Part shown: one piece after another, positions 36,101 to 46,017 of the stretch | How the letters are laid out: each line of letters begins with the position of its first letter | How positions within the stretch are numbered: the first letter of the stretch is position 1 | Source: Andrena cerasifolii | Lineage: Eukaryota > Arthropoda > Insecta > Hymenoptera > Andrenidae | NCBI RefSeq assembly: GCF_050908995.1 | Contig: NC_135132.1 | Coordinates: forward strand, 7,807,001 to 7,871,000 | DNA length: 64,000 nt | Reading direction: 5' to 3' | Program-made: the position numbers and the translations under genes | Notes under the pieces: generated by a model | What the model was told of the DNA's origin: nothing | Database searches by the model: none | What the model saw: the letters and a program-made list of their open reading frames with translations, nothing else

Positions 36101-39100
36101 AAATTCAATCGAATCGTTCAGGGCGGACGTGTAAGCAAAATCGAATTAATACTTAACGGTCTCCTTCGAGGGAAACGATTTTCCTAAGTGAACCCCAGCT
36201 GGAATCTATCGAAAGGAACTACACTAACGAAGGATTCGTCGATACCATTAATAGAATTGCAGCCGATGGCCACCGCGACACGAAATTGTCTTCTTCAATT
36301 AGCCAAATAAGTTCGAGGGGGTCGGAGGGGGAGGGGGTTGGAAACGCATGGCTCGTCAGCCAAAATCTTGATTAAGAGATGCATCGATCGGTCGCAGCAA
36401 CGCCATCAGGCCCGGCGAATAAATCGACTGGACAGATCTCATTAACCGTGCAGCCACTTTCGTGTCTGACCACAACCGTGACGATCCACTGTCACTGGCT
36501 CTCCGCTCCACTTTGGCGCGGGGCCTGAAGAGGAGAACAATGCGGGATGCTGGGTGGATTAATAGATGGCCAATTTTTAACCGTTTTACGCCGATGCTTC
36601 AGCGAGTTTCGTTTCAGAAGAGTTTGCGCTCCGGACCAAGGTGCCGGGGCCGTCGGACCAAGGTGCCGGGGCCGTCGGACCAAGGTGCCGGGACCGTATT
36701 TCCGTATTTTCTTGGAAAATGGCGCGATGGAAGGGTGAAACGAATGGCGCTGATAAATCTAGGTTATAGAATGAGGAATAGGGTGATATTTTGATTTTTA
36801 GAGTTGTTCTAGTCGATTCTGCTGATAAGGAATACAAATTCAAATACCAGAAATCGAAGGTTGTAATAAAGAATATTCCATTCTACTGTATCCACGATGT
36901 TGATTTTATAATTCAGTTCCTGAGAAATTAGACCATATACGCAATAAGAAAAAAAAGTCTAATAAGGGGTTGGGAATTTTTAAAATTCAAAAAAATCTGA
37001 AACTTTGCAAAAATGTAGCTCAAGTGATGCTAATAACGCGGCTATTTTTTGATTCGGCAATAAACAGCCCTAAGAGTGAAAACACCCCCTCAAAGAAATT
37101 GTAACTTTTCATATTATCTCGAATATCTGCGAAACTGTAAAAGCTATCGAAGAATAGTTGAATTTAAAGTTGTATAGCTTTCGATATCCCACAATATGGT
37201 GACACAGAATTCTCGAAAAAAAAATATGGTGGGGATAAATTTTGGAAAAAAATAATGATTTTCACAAATTCTATCGCCACATTATAGGGCATAAAAAACC
37301 ACACACCTTTGAGCTGAACTTCGTTTCTGATATCTTTTACAGTTTCGTATTTAATATCTATTCGCGATAATCTGAACACTTGCCATTTTTCCAACAGGGT
37401 GGTAGCACCCTTAGGACTGTTTTACAGAGAAATAAAAAAATATTTAAATTACTAGCACCACTTCAGCTACATTTCTGCAAAGTTTCAGATTTTTTTAATC
37501 CTCGAATTTCCGAGCCACCCTTATAAGGACCAAAAATCGAGATCCCTTTAAATTCCGCAGGAAACTCTAACGTTACTCCGCATCGTCACAGACACCTGCC
37601 AAGGAGACCAACACCGACGTGTCAAAATATCAGGGACTACAGCCACTCGAAACCACCAGCAGCCGCGACTCCCAAGTCGCTCCTAATGATTCCGCTATTG
37701 AATTAATCCCGTCGACCCAGATCGCTCCACTTCTTTCAATTGGATCGAGGGCCCTCGCGACTACCAGCGACCGATTCCCCGCTTGTTGGTCCACCATAGG
37801 AACCACCCTTGCCACCCCCCTCTCCCCAAATGCTAACCCCGAGCGCAACATCCCATCGATGACACCGGGGGTGCAGTCTGTCGCGTGGCGACACGTTCCT
37901 CTATCCTGAGTCACATGTCATTCCGTATGAATTACAACTCCATTAACGTTCCAGGCAACCTGCAGGCATGCATAATGCCGGCGGACCGAGTGGATGAGAT
38001 CCATGGGCCGGGATGTTGATTTATGAGCGAAGACGAAGGACCACTCGCAACTGGCAGCGTCTTTCCCGATCGAAGGGAGGCTACGCGCCAAATTGATTAA
38101 GCTTTCAGGTCCCCGAGTCGAGGATCCTCTGCTGCTCCTTCTATTCTTTTTGCAGCAGGATTTTGCTACCCCCGTTTCTTTCTAATTTCCTTAAGTGAGG
38201 TGTTTGCGTATTCGTTCCGGGACTCGTTTTTAAGAGAACAGGCGGTTCGATGAGGAAACGTGAGGGAGTCTGGAGGTACGTGAGGGTGCAGCTGAGGATG
38301 CTGGGGAAGATTCGAACTGACAAAGGGCTACCCTGCGTCAGAGCCTCGCTGGAAATGGCGGTCGCACCGTGACGCCGCAAACTGCTAGAAAATTGATAGT
38401 TACTTCGGGCTTAATTAGCATGCGCGCAAGGGCTCATGGGTTACTGATGAGCTAAGTGTTGGCTTCTTTCGTTTATCGAATATTAAAGTTGCGAAATTTC
38501 TGAAAGTAGAAGCAACGATTACAAATTTCCAAACGGGATTCGATAATTATTTTTTAGTCAACAGTTTGTAGTTTTCTTTGCTAATAGGGGAGAATTGGGG
38601 TGACATTGTAGCGGAGAGGTAATTGCGCATGGTAATTCCAAACATATTTTTCGGCGCGCCTATCGATGGAATTGCATTTTCTGGGTAATGCAATTTTGGG
38701 CGTTTTCGGAATATGTTACTGGGGCATCGGTGATTACTATTATCAGCTATAAAGTTTCCAGGCTAGCTGGCTGTAGTGGCAGGCAATAAGTGTCGAAGGT
38801 GGACAGCCTGTTTCGTAATTAGGGAAACACCGATTGCGCGATATTAAAGTTCTGCTCGTCCAATGAATCGCAATTTTCCCTCTCGAAATATTGCACGAGC
38901 GTGCCCGGCGCTATTTTGCCAGGAATATTCGAAATGTGATTGCATTCGGTGCTTGTTAAATGCTTATTATTTGTAAAGGTACACATTTCCAGAAAATACT
39001 TTTTTTTTCAGTTTTCATAGAGAAGAAATTGAGAATTTTTGTGGCATGAGATATTAAGAAAAGCAGTTTTACTTATTGCTTAAATAAATTTTGCATACTT

Positions 39101-42100
39101 TCCACTGTTGGAAGAGAAAAATTCTCTTTGAGGAAAACTAAGAATTTTTCATTTTTGAGCGAAGAAGGGTGGGAATTTTCACTATTTTCCTTAAATTCCA
39201 TTTAAAGCTATGAATTTATTTTACAAATGCTATACAAATTTCCGAGTTTCCAAAGGAATAAAAAATTATCACCAGTCGAAGATGAATATTCTCTATTTCT
39301 GAAAACAGAAGTCCTCTGATTTTGATCTAGAGCTTAATCCAAAAAATAATGACAATGATAACTGCACAGCCATTGCCTCCATTGAATTTTGAAGAACAGT
39401 GGAAATTTTAAATCCCAGAAAATCAAGAGAGCAAAAATTCGATCACCCAGGAAAAATTATAATCTTCCATTTTATCAATCTGAGTAAAACCTTTCCCCCG
39501 TAATTTCTAGCACCATAAAAAATAGACTCCCCATTTTGGCAGTTGCTACCTACAGCCACAATTGACACGAATTTCTCCAATTTACTATTCCCCACCCAGA
39601 ATTGCCTAAGGTCCGATGCGAATCATTGATCACAGCCACCTTGGCGAGGCATTCTCACTATCAACGTGCAACTGCTGGTGCAGGTCCCTGTCAGCTCGAG
39701 AGCCCCGATAAATTTAATCTTGGCCCGTCTATAGCGTACTACACCGTCGCACCGGCTGCCATTTTAACGGGGGGGATTAATATAACGCCAGTGATTGGCA
39801 ATCACGATTATTATTATACGAGATCGCGATTAAGAAAGACGCGGTTAGTTTCCTGACACGTTCCTTGTCTATCGAAGCCGCATATTTTTGGACCCACACC
39901 AGACATTCCCTTGAAATGTGCATTGCCAGAGGGACGCTTCTATTCATGATGCATGCATAACGTAGGAGGAAGAAATAGGAAGCTGCGTGGAAGGACAGAC
40001 GGAAGTCATTCACCTTGAATTCGCCGGGCTTCAGCAATGTGACGTCTGGAAGGGTTCTCTTCTTTCTTGGATGACTGCGGAGAATATTGGGCAATGGTGT
40101 GGAGGATTAAGGTGGTTAGGAGGGCAGTGTAAAAAGGAAATTGATTGATAGCGAGAGGGTTGACGAAGGGCTTCAGGAGTGGACGTTGGGTTCATTTATC
40201 TGGAGAAGTGTGGAAAGAGAAGTCAAGGAAATCTTATTTAGAAGAAGATAAGGTGAGGGTGAGGAAGATTAAAAATTGGTTGAAGTTTATGAGGGAAGAA
40301 AGGTGACTGGTGAGTGGTAAGAAAAAGAAGTCAAGAAAATTGTTTGGAAGAAAACGAAGTCAAGGAAATTATGTGGAAGAAAATGAAGCGAGGAAAATTA
40401 TGTGGAAGAAAATGAAGTGGCGAAAATTATCTGGAAGAAAATGAAGTGAAGAAAAGTATGTGGAAGAAAATGAACTCAAGAAAATTATGTGGAAGAAAAT
40501 GAAGTGGCGAAAATTATCTGGAAGAAAATGAAGTGAAGAAAAGTGTGTGGAAGAAAATGAAGTCGAGAAAATTATGTGGAAGAAAATGAACTCGAAGAAA
40601 TTATGTGGAAGAAAATGAAGTGGCGAAAATTATCTGGAAGAAAATGAAGTGAAGAAAATTATCTGGAAGAAAATGAAGTCGAGAAAATTATGTGGAAGAA
40701 AATGAACTCAAGAAAATTACGTGGAAGAAAATGAAGTGGCGAAAATTATCTGGAAGAAAATGAAGTGAAGAAAAGTATGTGGAAGAAAATGAAGTCGAGA
40801 AAATTATGTGGAAGAAAATGAACTCGAAGAAATTATGTGAAAGAAAATGAAGTGGAGAAAATTATCTGGAAGAAAATGAAGTCGAGAAAATTATGTGGAA
40901 GAAAATGAACTCGAGAAATTATCTGGGAGAAAATGAAGTCAAGAAAATTACCCGGAAGAAAAGAATTGTGAATTTTTGTGTGTAAAGAATTGTGAGAAAT
41001 ACAGTGTGATGTTAGAGAAGCTAAAAGAAGTGGAAGAATATACAAAGAGACATAGTACCTACAAGGAAATTCTCCAGTCATTCACCCTGAATTCATGGAT
41101 TTGAAGAAGGGTGTTTCCTAGGAATCCCTCTCCTCAGTCAAGGCTTCAAAGAACACCGAGTAGCAGCAAAGAATAAGCAAAGAGAAGCCATGAAGACAAC
41201 TTATCTTCTTCAGAAGGATGAACAAATTCTGAGATAGAAACTGCAAAGAGTATACCAAAGAAGCGAAGAGTTACAAAATCAGAATCAGAAGATGTACCAG
41301 ACTAGCGAATACAAAGATCAGAAACCTGAATATATAATATAAAACTAAATAAATAAATGTTGATAAATTATAAAATTGAGATATAACAAGAAAACTGAAC
41401 TTACAAAAAGTCTTCACCGAAGAGATCAAAAGATATTTGAACGAAATACGAATGGAGGGCGAGAAAGCGATATCGGTGGATCAGAATTCATCCCCAAGGG
41501 CTGATGACTCGCCTACGAAAATGCGAAATACATTGATTAGATCGTAAATTTCGCTGGTTCAATAGCGACCTGGGCTACAGAAGAGGAACCCCTAAATCTC
41601 CTCTGCTCCTGGGCAAGGAGTTCAAGTTAATCCGTCAGAGGCATTAGACGGTGTAATCCATCAACCACGCGACTCGCAGGTAACCGTGAAAACGAAAATG
41701 GGGCCCCTAATGCAATTACACAGCGCGCGCTTTCCGCCATCGCCCTTGGTCCCGTCCATTTTACGTGACGCCGGAGGGAGGATATCCTCGAGGTAAAACT
41801 GGACGAAAGAAAACGCCTCGCGTCAGCGTTATATCTCACTTAGACCTTTTTCCTGATTTCCAAGTCCGCTTTAATTAGGGAGAAACACTTTCGAGGCGCC
41901 ACTGTCGCGTTGGACAGAAATTTCGAATCTCCCAATTGTTTTAAAGGGGTGGATATTGGCTTGCAGCTAATTCCCTGAAATATATAATCTGTAATAATAA
42001 TAATAACCTCGCGTTTATTGCATCACAACGCGATGAGAAGTGTGAAGTAGGGCGGCTGATATTTTTTAAAACAATATCTTACGCTGAACGATAGCTGCAA

Positions 42101-45100
42101 TTTTCCTCAATGACTACCTGTAGATAGGGCGATCCTAGTATGAATCGGTTTCATTAAAATGAAGCATGAATTTTCATTTTATAAGGGGATTCAATAATGG
42201 TCAATGGTTAATGAAGAAGGGGGAGCTTGAGTCGATAATTATTGAGTTGCACTACTACAATGGCGCAGTGAAAAATGCTTTTAAGTAATTCAGTACAGGG
42301 GGAGTCGTGCATGGCAGTCAGAACTGCTTGATTTTATGAATAGATCATCCTGTTGGCGGTGTATCAAATATAGTGGGAGAAAGTGAATTTTGTACATAGT
42401 TACCATTTTTTTCAAATACTGGGTAGTACCTATATTGAATAATACAGTTGGGTAGTAGAATACATGATCCTCTAACTGTCTTAGAGGATAGCTTCCCTTA
42501 CTTTAAAATTTTCAGTGAAAATTGATAATAATCCCCGGTAGAGGGGGGCTTAGTTCGTGGATTTTGAAAAAATCGAGTTAAAAGTTTTGCTTTTTTTAGA
42601 CCCCAGAAATATGCACTCGTGGGTGACCACTAAACCTTATTTAAACTACAGTGGCAATTTGACATTTTTACTATTTTTGCTTACCCCTCGGTTTAGTTAT
42701 TTAACTTGGCGCACAAAATTTTGCAAGACACAGAACTTGAAACTAAATTTTCTCACCAAAATCTGCTGTACTTATATTTCAGGAAATTTCGTGAGCCAAA
42801 GCTTACACACTCTCCTTTGCAGTGTAATAGAAAGTTACTCACTTGCACTCTGGCTTCCGTCAAGTCGATCTTCATCGCGATCTCCTCTCTGGTGTAGATA
42901 TCTGGGTAGTGAGTCTCCTGGAAGGCACGCTCCAATTCTTTAAGCTGAGCGGATGTGAAGGTAGTTCGTATCCGACGTTGTTTCCTCTTCTCTGCCAGGC
43001 CGTCGTGCCCAGAATACGCTTTGTACCCTAGTCCGCCTGGAAATTGAAGGAATGGGAGAAATTCTACCTCTACACAGTAAAAGACAAAACTGATACTTAG
43101 AAACCAAACTTATTTCAGTGCAACTCTCAAAACAAAACAGAACCCCCTCAAGCAGACACAGAGTTCCCTAACCCATCAAGAGCGAGACACTGCGTCCTCC
43201 GCATTTAGATAAAACAGTAGATGGAACACTTGCTGTGCCTTCAATCCTCCTGCCATTTATAGCAGTGGTAGTGCTATTTTCTCAAGAATTTTACTGTAAA
43301 ACTATGAGCTAAATAGAGAATGTCTCAGAGTCCAAGGGCAAGCAGTGACTGAACCCTCCAGGTTCAGCCTTGGACCTTGCACAACTACTCGCAGATCTGA
43401 TCTACCATCAATCCTTCAGGCATCAATTACTAATACATGTCTTCCAAATGATTCCCCTCGAACCTCAACCGACCTCAAAGATGTTTCGGTACATACCTCA
43501 CCTGGAGAGACTAAAGCCTGAGGTTGGAACCCCCGCATTCAGCTTTTGCACCGTAAAATAGGTGATGGGACATTTGGGGTACTTATCCAGAAAGCAACCG
43601 ACCAACCATGATTCTAGACGAGGACTCCAGAACATCCAGAGCCTAGATCCTCCACCTTCAGCCTCTGACCTACCCAGAGCCCTGCGCTATGTACCTCCAA
43701 GCAGATACCCCTAGAAACTGTGTCCACCCAAAAGAGAGCTGAAGCCTCCATGTGCTGCGAGCGAGCGGAAATCCAGGAAGAAAATCTCTGTGGTAGGATT
43801 ACTTGGTAAGCACAGCGGCAGGGTGTTCCTGGAGGACGCCTCCTCCTCGGAGGCTTATAGATTATAGAATATAGGTGAGGATGGCTGGGATAGCGAGGAA
43901 CGTAACCATAGCAATGAGTGACTGAGGAGGGAGGAGAAAGAGTGCTGCGGGGATAAAGGGAGGCAGAGGGAAGCAATGGGGCAGTCGAAGTGAGCAAGGC
44001 ACAGGGAAACGAACGAGTAAATGAGGGGGGTCGACGAAGAAAGAGCGACAAAGGGAGGCAAGAATGCCGGGAGGAAGAGAGGGAAAGGGAGGACGAGACA
44101 CATCCATTGATTTTCAGTGCCATCTTGTCGTCGTTTCCAAGAGGGAACACCGTGCTGGGTTTCGAGCATGGAGACGACTCGGAGTGCGACGAGCCATCGC
44201 AGTAACTTTCCCCTGGGAGGCGAAGGAACCACCCTCCTTTTTTTCCGGGGAAGACGATCTCCTTCGCCCCGCCTGCCCATCCCTCCCCGCGGCCACCCAA
44301 TTCATTGTCCTCTCATAAATTCCTGCCGTTTTAACGGACGAGCGATGTTTGATCTGCCTGTTTGCGCCCGTCGAACAGGGGGGATTCGTTGAATTAACGC
44401 GGTAATCTAACTAGCCTGACCGAGAATAATAATTTGATTCACTGTGTGCGTGTGGATCGCTGTGTGGGTCCACGGTAAAGTCGCTCCAGGTAACAGTTTG
44501 GAGAGAGGGTAGAGTAGAATGGGGGTAAAAGTATGAGGAAGTTGGTGGCTGATTGTTTTAGAAGCGATTGTGGCTGATAAATTTAGGATTTGTACCTATG
44601 TAGGTTATGGAGCAGGGTGGTGTGACTGAGGATGCACTGAATGATGAATGATGGTCTATTTTGACTTGTGGAATATAGAAAGTGCAGGGGACTGGTGAGG
44701 AGGTGGGAAAGATCGGTTGTTAGGTGGAGGTTCTGAATATTTTTGTAAGCGGCAGGCATTTGGGTTCGTCTGATCGAGTGAAGCAATTATGTGATTGCAG
44801 GGATATTGTAGGATTGTAGTTTGATGGGACGATGAGAGCAGTAGATTGCCATGCAGGCAGGGGCGTTAATTTTTTAGCCCCTTAGTGATGAGATGGGATA
44901 ATAATTTATATTGATAAATGAAATATCATATACTGAATGCGGTTCCTTGGATTATGGGTTACAGTGTAATGGGAATTTTTGAGAAATTTCTAGCATTCTT
45001 GTGGCTGGAGAATTGTGTGATGTGATTCTTATGATCGGACCTAGATCAAATATAACTTCACTAGTTTTATCGTCAGTAATAATTAAAAACCAAAGATAAA

Positions 45101-46017
45101 TCATATTTCTGGTTTACAAGAGGAACACAGTGAACTGTTGACTACGTACAGGCTACTGAGGCAAGTGCCAAGCAATTGAAAGGACAGCAATCTTGATCTC
45201 ATCGAGTTTAAAGCCCTTAGGGATAAAAACTGGAACCAAACTGTTAGGGTGCACATTAGCCATGTTTCCCTAACCCTAACCAGGACTCGGCTGAGCCACC
45301 ACAAGCAATACCAGAAACTGCAATCCCCGTAACATGTAGCTCACGACCCCCCTGCTTCTACGCGAAGAATTTCTCCTGAATGCCAAAAAGCTTATCACAA
45401 ACCTGAAGACATAACTAATAACCCAGGCCACAAGAAAGTGAGCGATTCTAAAAACAACAAACCTAACAGCCAAAACTAAAGCGAAACCATCAGAACTTAA
45501 CAACCAGACCACCAGAAAGTTGAAAGAGCACCTAGCATTGCAGCCCACAAGAAAGCAACCAGTCGTCAAAACAGCGGGCCCAATAACCCAACCCAGGAAC
45601 AACACCCACCATAAAGTCATGCACCCACAATCCTCCTTAAACAAACTGCGGTGACCACTCACTCTGCAAATTGATGGCCGACGGGAAGATAGAAGCCGCG
45701 TGTCGGTGGACCTCCTGAGATCTGGCGGCCATTACTGAGCATGGAGTCGCGTGGGCCCCGTGATGCGCGTGGGCATGAGAGTGGGTGGTGTGGTGGGCCC
45801 CGAGCGGGGCGGTGCCCCCGGTGCCGGCGGTCCCCGCGTTCCCAGGGTAGCCCGCCGCTCTCGCTGCGGTGTAACGATAGGCGGCCTGGCTCATCTGCGA
45901 GCAGGAGCTCAGGTCCCCGTAGCCACATTGCATCTCACTGGCAGCCAGGGCGCAGCTGGAGGCCTCGAAGCCCGCGGCGGCGGCCGCGGCCGCTTGATTC
46001 AAGTACGAGTAATCCAT
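24198..46017 (-). CDS. Phox2: Phox2-class paired-like homeobox transcription factor
   Basis: Join on the minus strand of 46017-45663, 43036-42843 and 24599-24198: 355, 194 and 402 nt, giving 316 residues and TAG. The N-terminus (MDYSYLNQ, a run of seven alanines, later YGDLSSCSQMSQAAY) resembles vertebrate PHOX2 proteins, which start with a similar YSYLN and DFSSCSQ. The homeodomain is residues 138-197. F8, W48, F49, Q50 and N51 are in place, and HYPDIYTREE is typical of the Phox2/Arx-like group. The intron falls between homeodomain positions 46 and 47, the common paired-class site. No octapeptide or OAR motif is visible; the tail is rich in Ser, Pro and Gly. Family members are DNA-binding activators specifying neuronal types. 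The fly relative is PHDP, I believe. All splice phases fit, so the structure is secure. Confidence 0.93.
24718..24799 (-). pseudogene. tRNA-like sequence with long variable arm, probably a pseudogene
   Basis: On the minus strand, 82 nt contain an A-box-like TGGGGAAGTCGGTAAGG and a B-box GGTTCAAATCC inside a T arm. A palindromic variable arm GACCCGCGGGTC suggests a Ser/Leu-type tRNA. The end is followed within five bases by a T7 run, a Pol III terminator. Against a working gene: the acceptor stem needs a one-base bulge, and the anticodon arm has only four pairs (CTGC/GCAG) with an eight-base loop. It may be a decayed tRNA gene or the head of a tRNA-derived SINE. Confidence 0.55.
27795..29245. 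repeat. 164 bp tandem array, about eight to nine copies
   Basis: CACAAAGGTATCTTC (or AAAGTATCTT) recurs at 27911, 28074, 28239, 28403, 28567, 28730 and 28893, a period of 163-165 bp. Central copies differ at only a few positions; the first copy and those after about 29040 are diverged. Units contain TTCCAGAAGCAAACAATTTC and TCACAAAATTATTCCCA. No long open frame is shared. Confidence 0.95.
30834..31240. mobile_element. possible small element with 22 bp inverted repeats
   Basis: GACGTGCTCTGGTAAAAAGG at 30834 is repeated in inverted orientation, with one extra A, near 31219-31240. The 360 bp between is AT-rich with a TA microsatellite at 31045-31065. No target duplication is clear, so this may be chance or a decayed element. 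Confidence 0.35.
31714..32190. mobile_element. possible hAT-like element remnant
   Basis: It begins CAGTGGCGGACTGGGTCTGA and soon has GTGGCCCAC, typical of one end of hAT-type elements. Near 32155 GAGGGGCCCAGGAG recalls the interior of another end. A matching opposite terminal repeat is not found, so limits and class are uncertain. Confidence 0.3.
34770..35210. repeat. degenerate tandem repeat of about 150 bp, three copies
   Basis: TAGTTTTGTAGAGGTCCTAG starts units at about 34780 and 34940, with a weaker third from about 35085. Units end in GGGTAAGTGCCTATTTTTT-like or GGGCACTCGCCTATTTTTT-like text. Confidence 0.65.
36633..36705. repeat. 22 bp tandem repeat, three copies
   Basis: GGACCAAGGTGCCGGGGCCG plus TC repeats at 36633, 36655 and 36677. 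The last copy has GGGACCG followed by a T-rich tail. The same motif is found singly at 9828. Confidence 0.9.
36957..37530. mobile_element. long diverged inverted repeat, about 575 bp
   Basis: The outer arms match well: near 36990, AAAATCTGAAACTTTGCA is followed by AATGTAGCT, and the reverse complement of about 37466-37497 reads the same with one difference. Matching continues inwards through GTGATGCTA/GTGGTGCTA and CAG(C/T)CCTAAG and GCGAAACTGTAAAAG/ACGAAACTGTAAAAG, so nearly the whole element is two arms of 270-290 bp. No coding capacity. A foldback-type non-autonomous transposon is likely. Confidence 0.7.
40319..40966. repeat. 29 bp tandem array with 116 bp higher-order period
   Basis: About 22 copies of a 29 bp unit share TGGAAGAAAATGAA. 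The variable part cycles through GTGGCG, GTGAAG, GTCGAG and CTCAAG/CTCGAG, so four units make a higher-order repeat of about 116 bp. On the plus strand it is almost pure purine plus T. Stop codons occur in all frames of the array. Confidence 0.95.
43037..45662 (-). other. intron 1 of the Phox2-like gene
   Basis: Donor CAGA|GTGAGT and acceptor TTTCCAG|GC, phase 1. About 43820-44330 is purine-rich on the plus strand and generates a 228-codon open frame on the minus strand, which I consider spurious. No gene is seen in the intron. Confidence 0.75.

Larger units (their letters stand above)
24600..42842 (-). other. 18 kb intron 2 of the Phox2-like gene
   Basis: The intron splits the homeodomain between positions 46 and 47 (phase 0, donor GTGCAA|GTGAGT, acceptor TTGCAG|GTG). 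I see no nested protein gene. Its main contents are a tRNA-like pseudogene (24718-24799), a 164 bp array (27795-29245), a degenerate 150 bp array (34770-35210), a 22 bp array (36633-36705), a long inverted repeat (36957-37530) and a 29 bp array (40319-40966). Moderately GC-rich islands at about 35730-36450, 37560-38120, 39600-39860 and 41450-41900 stand out from the AT-rich background and are possible regulatory blocks. Confidence 0.75.

Noticed and set aside
37619..37914. Open frames of about 95 codons on both strands over the same bases
   Set aside because: Both are open only because this stretch is GC-rich with few stops; neither resembles a protein family.
40319..40966. CRISPR-like regular repeat
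   Set aside because: Repeats are contiguous without unique spacers, in a eukaryotic intron; it is a minisatellite.
43614..44300. 228-codon minus-strand open frame in Phox2 intron 1
   Set aside because: Low-complexity Ser/Leu/Pro text from a purine-rich block, no acceptor/donor support and no family resemblance.
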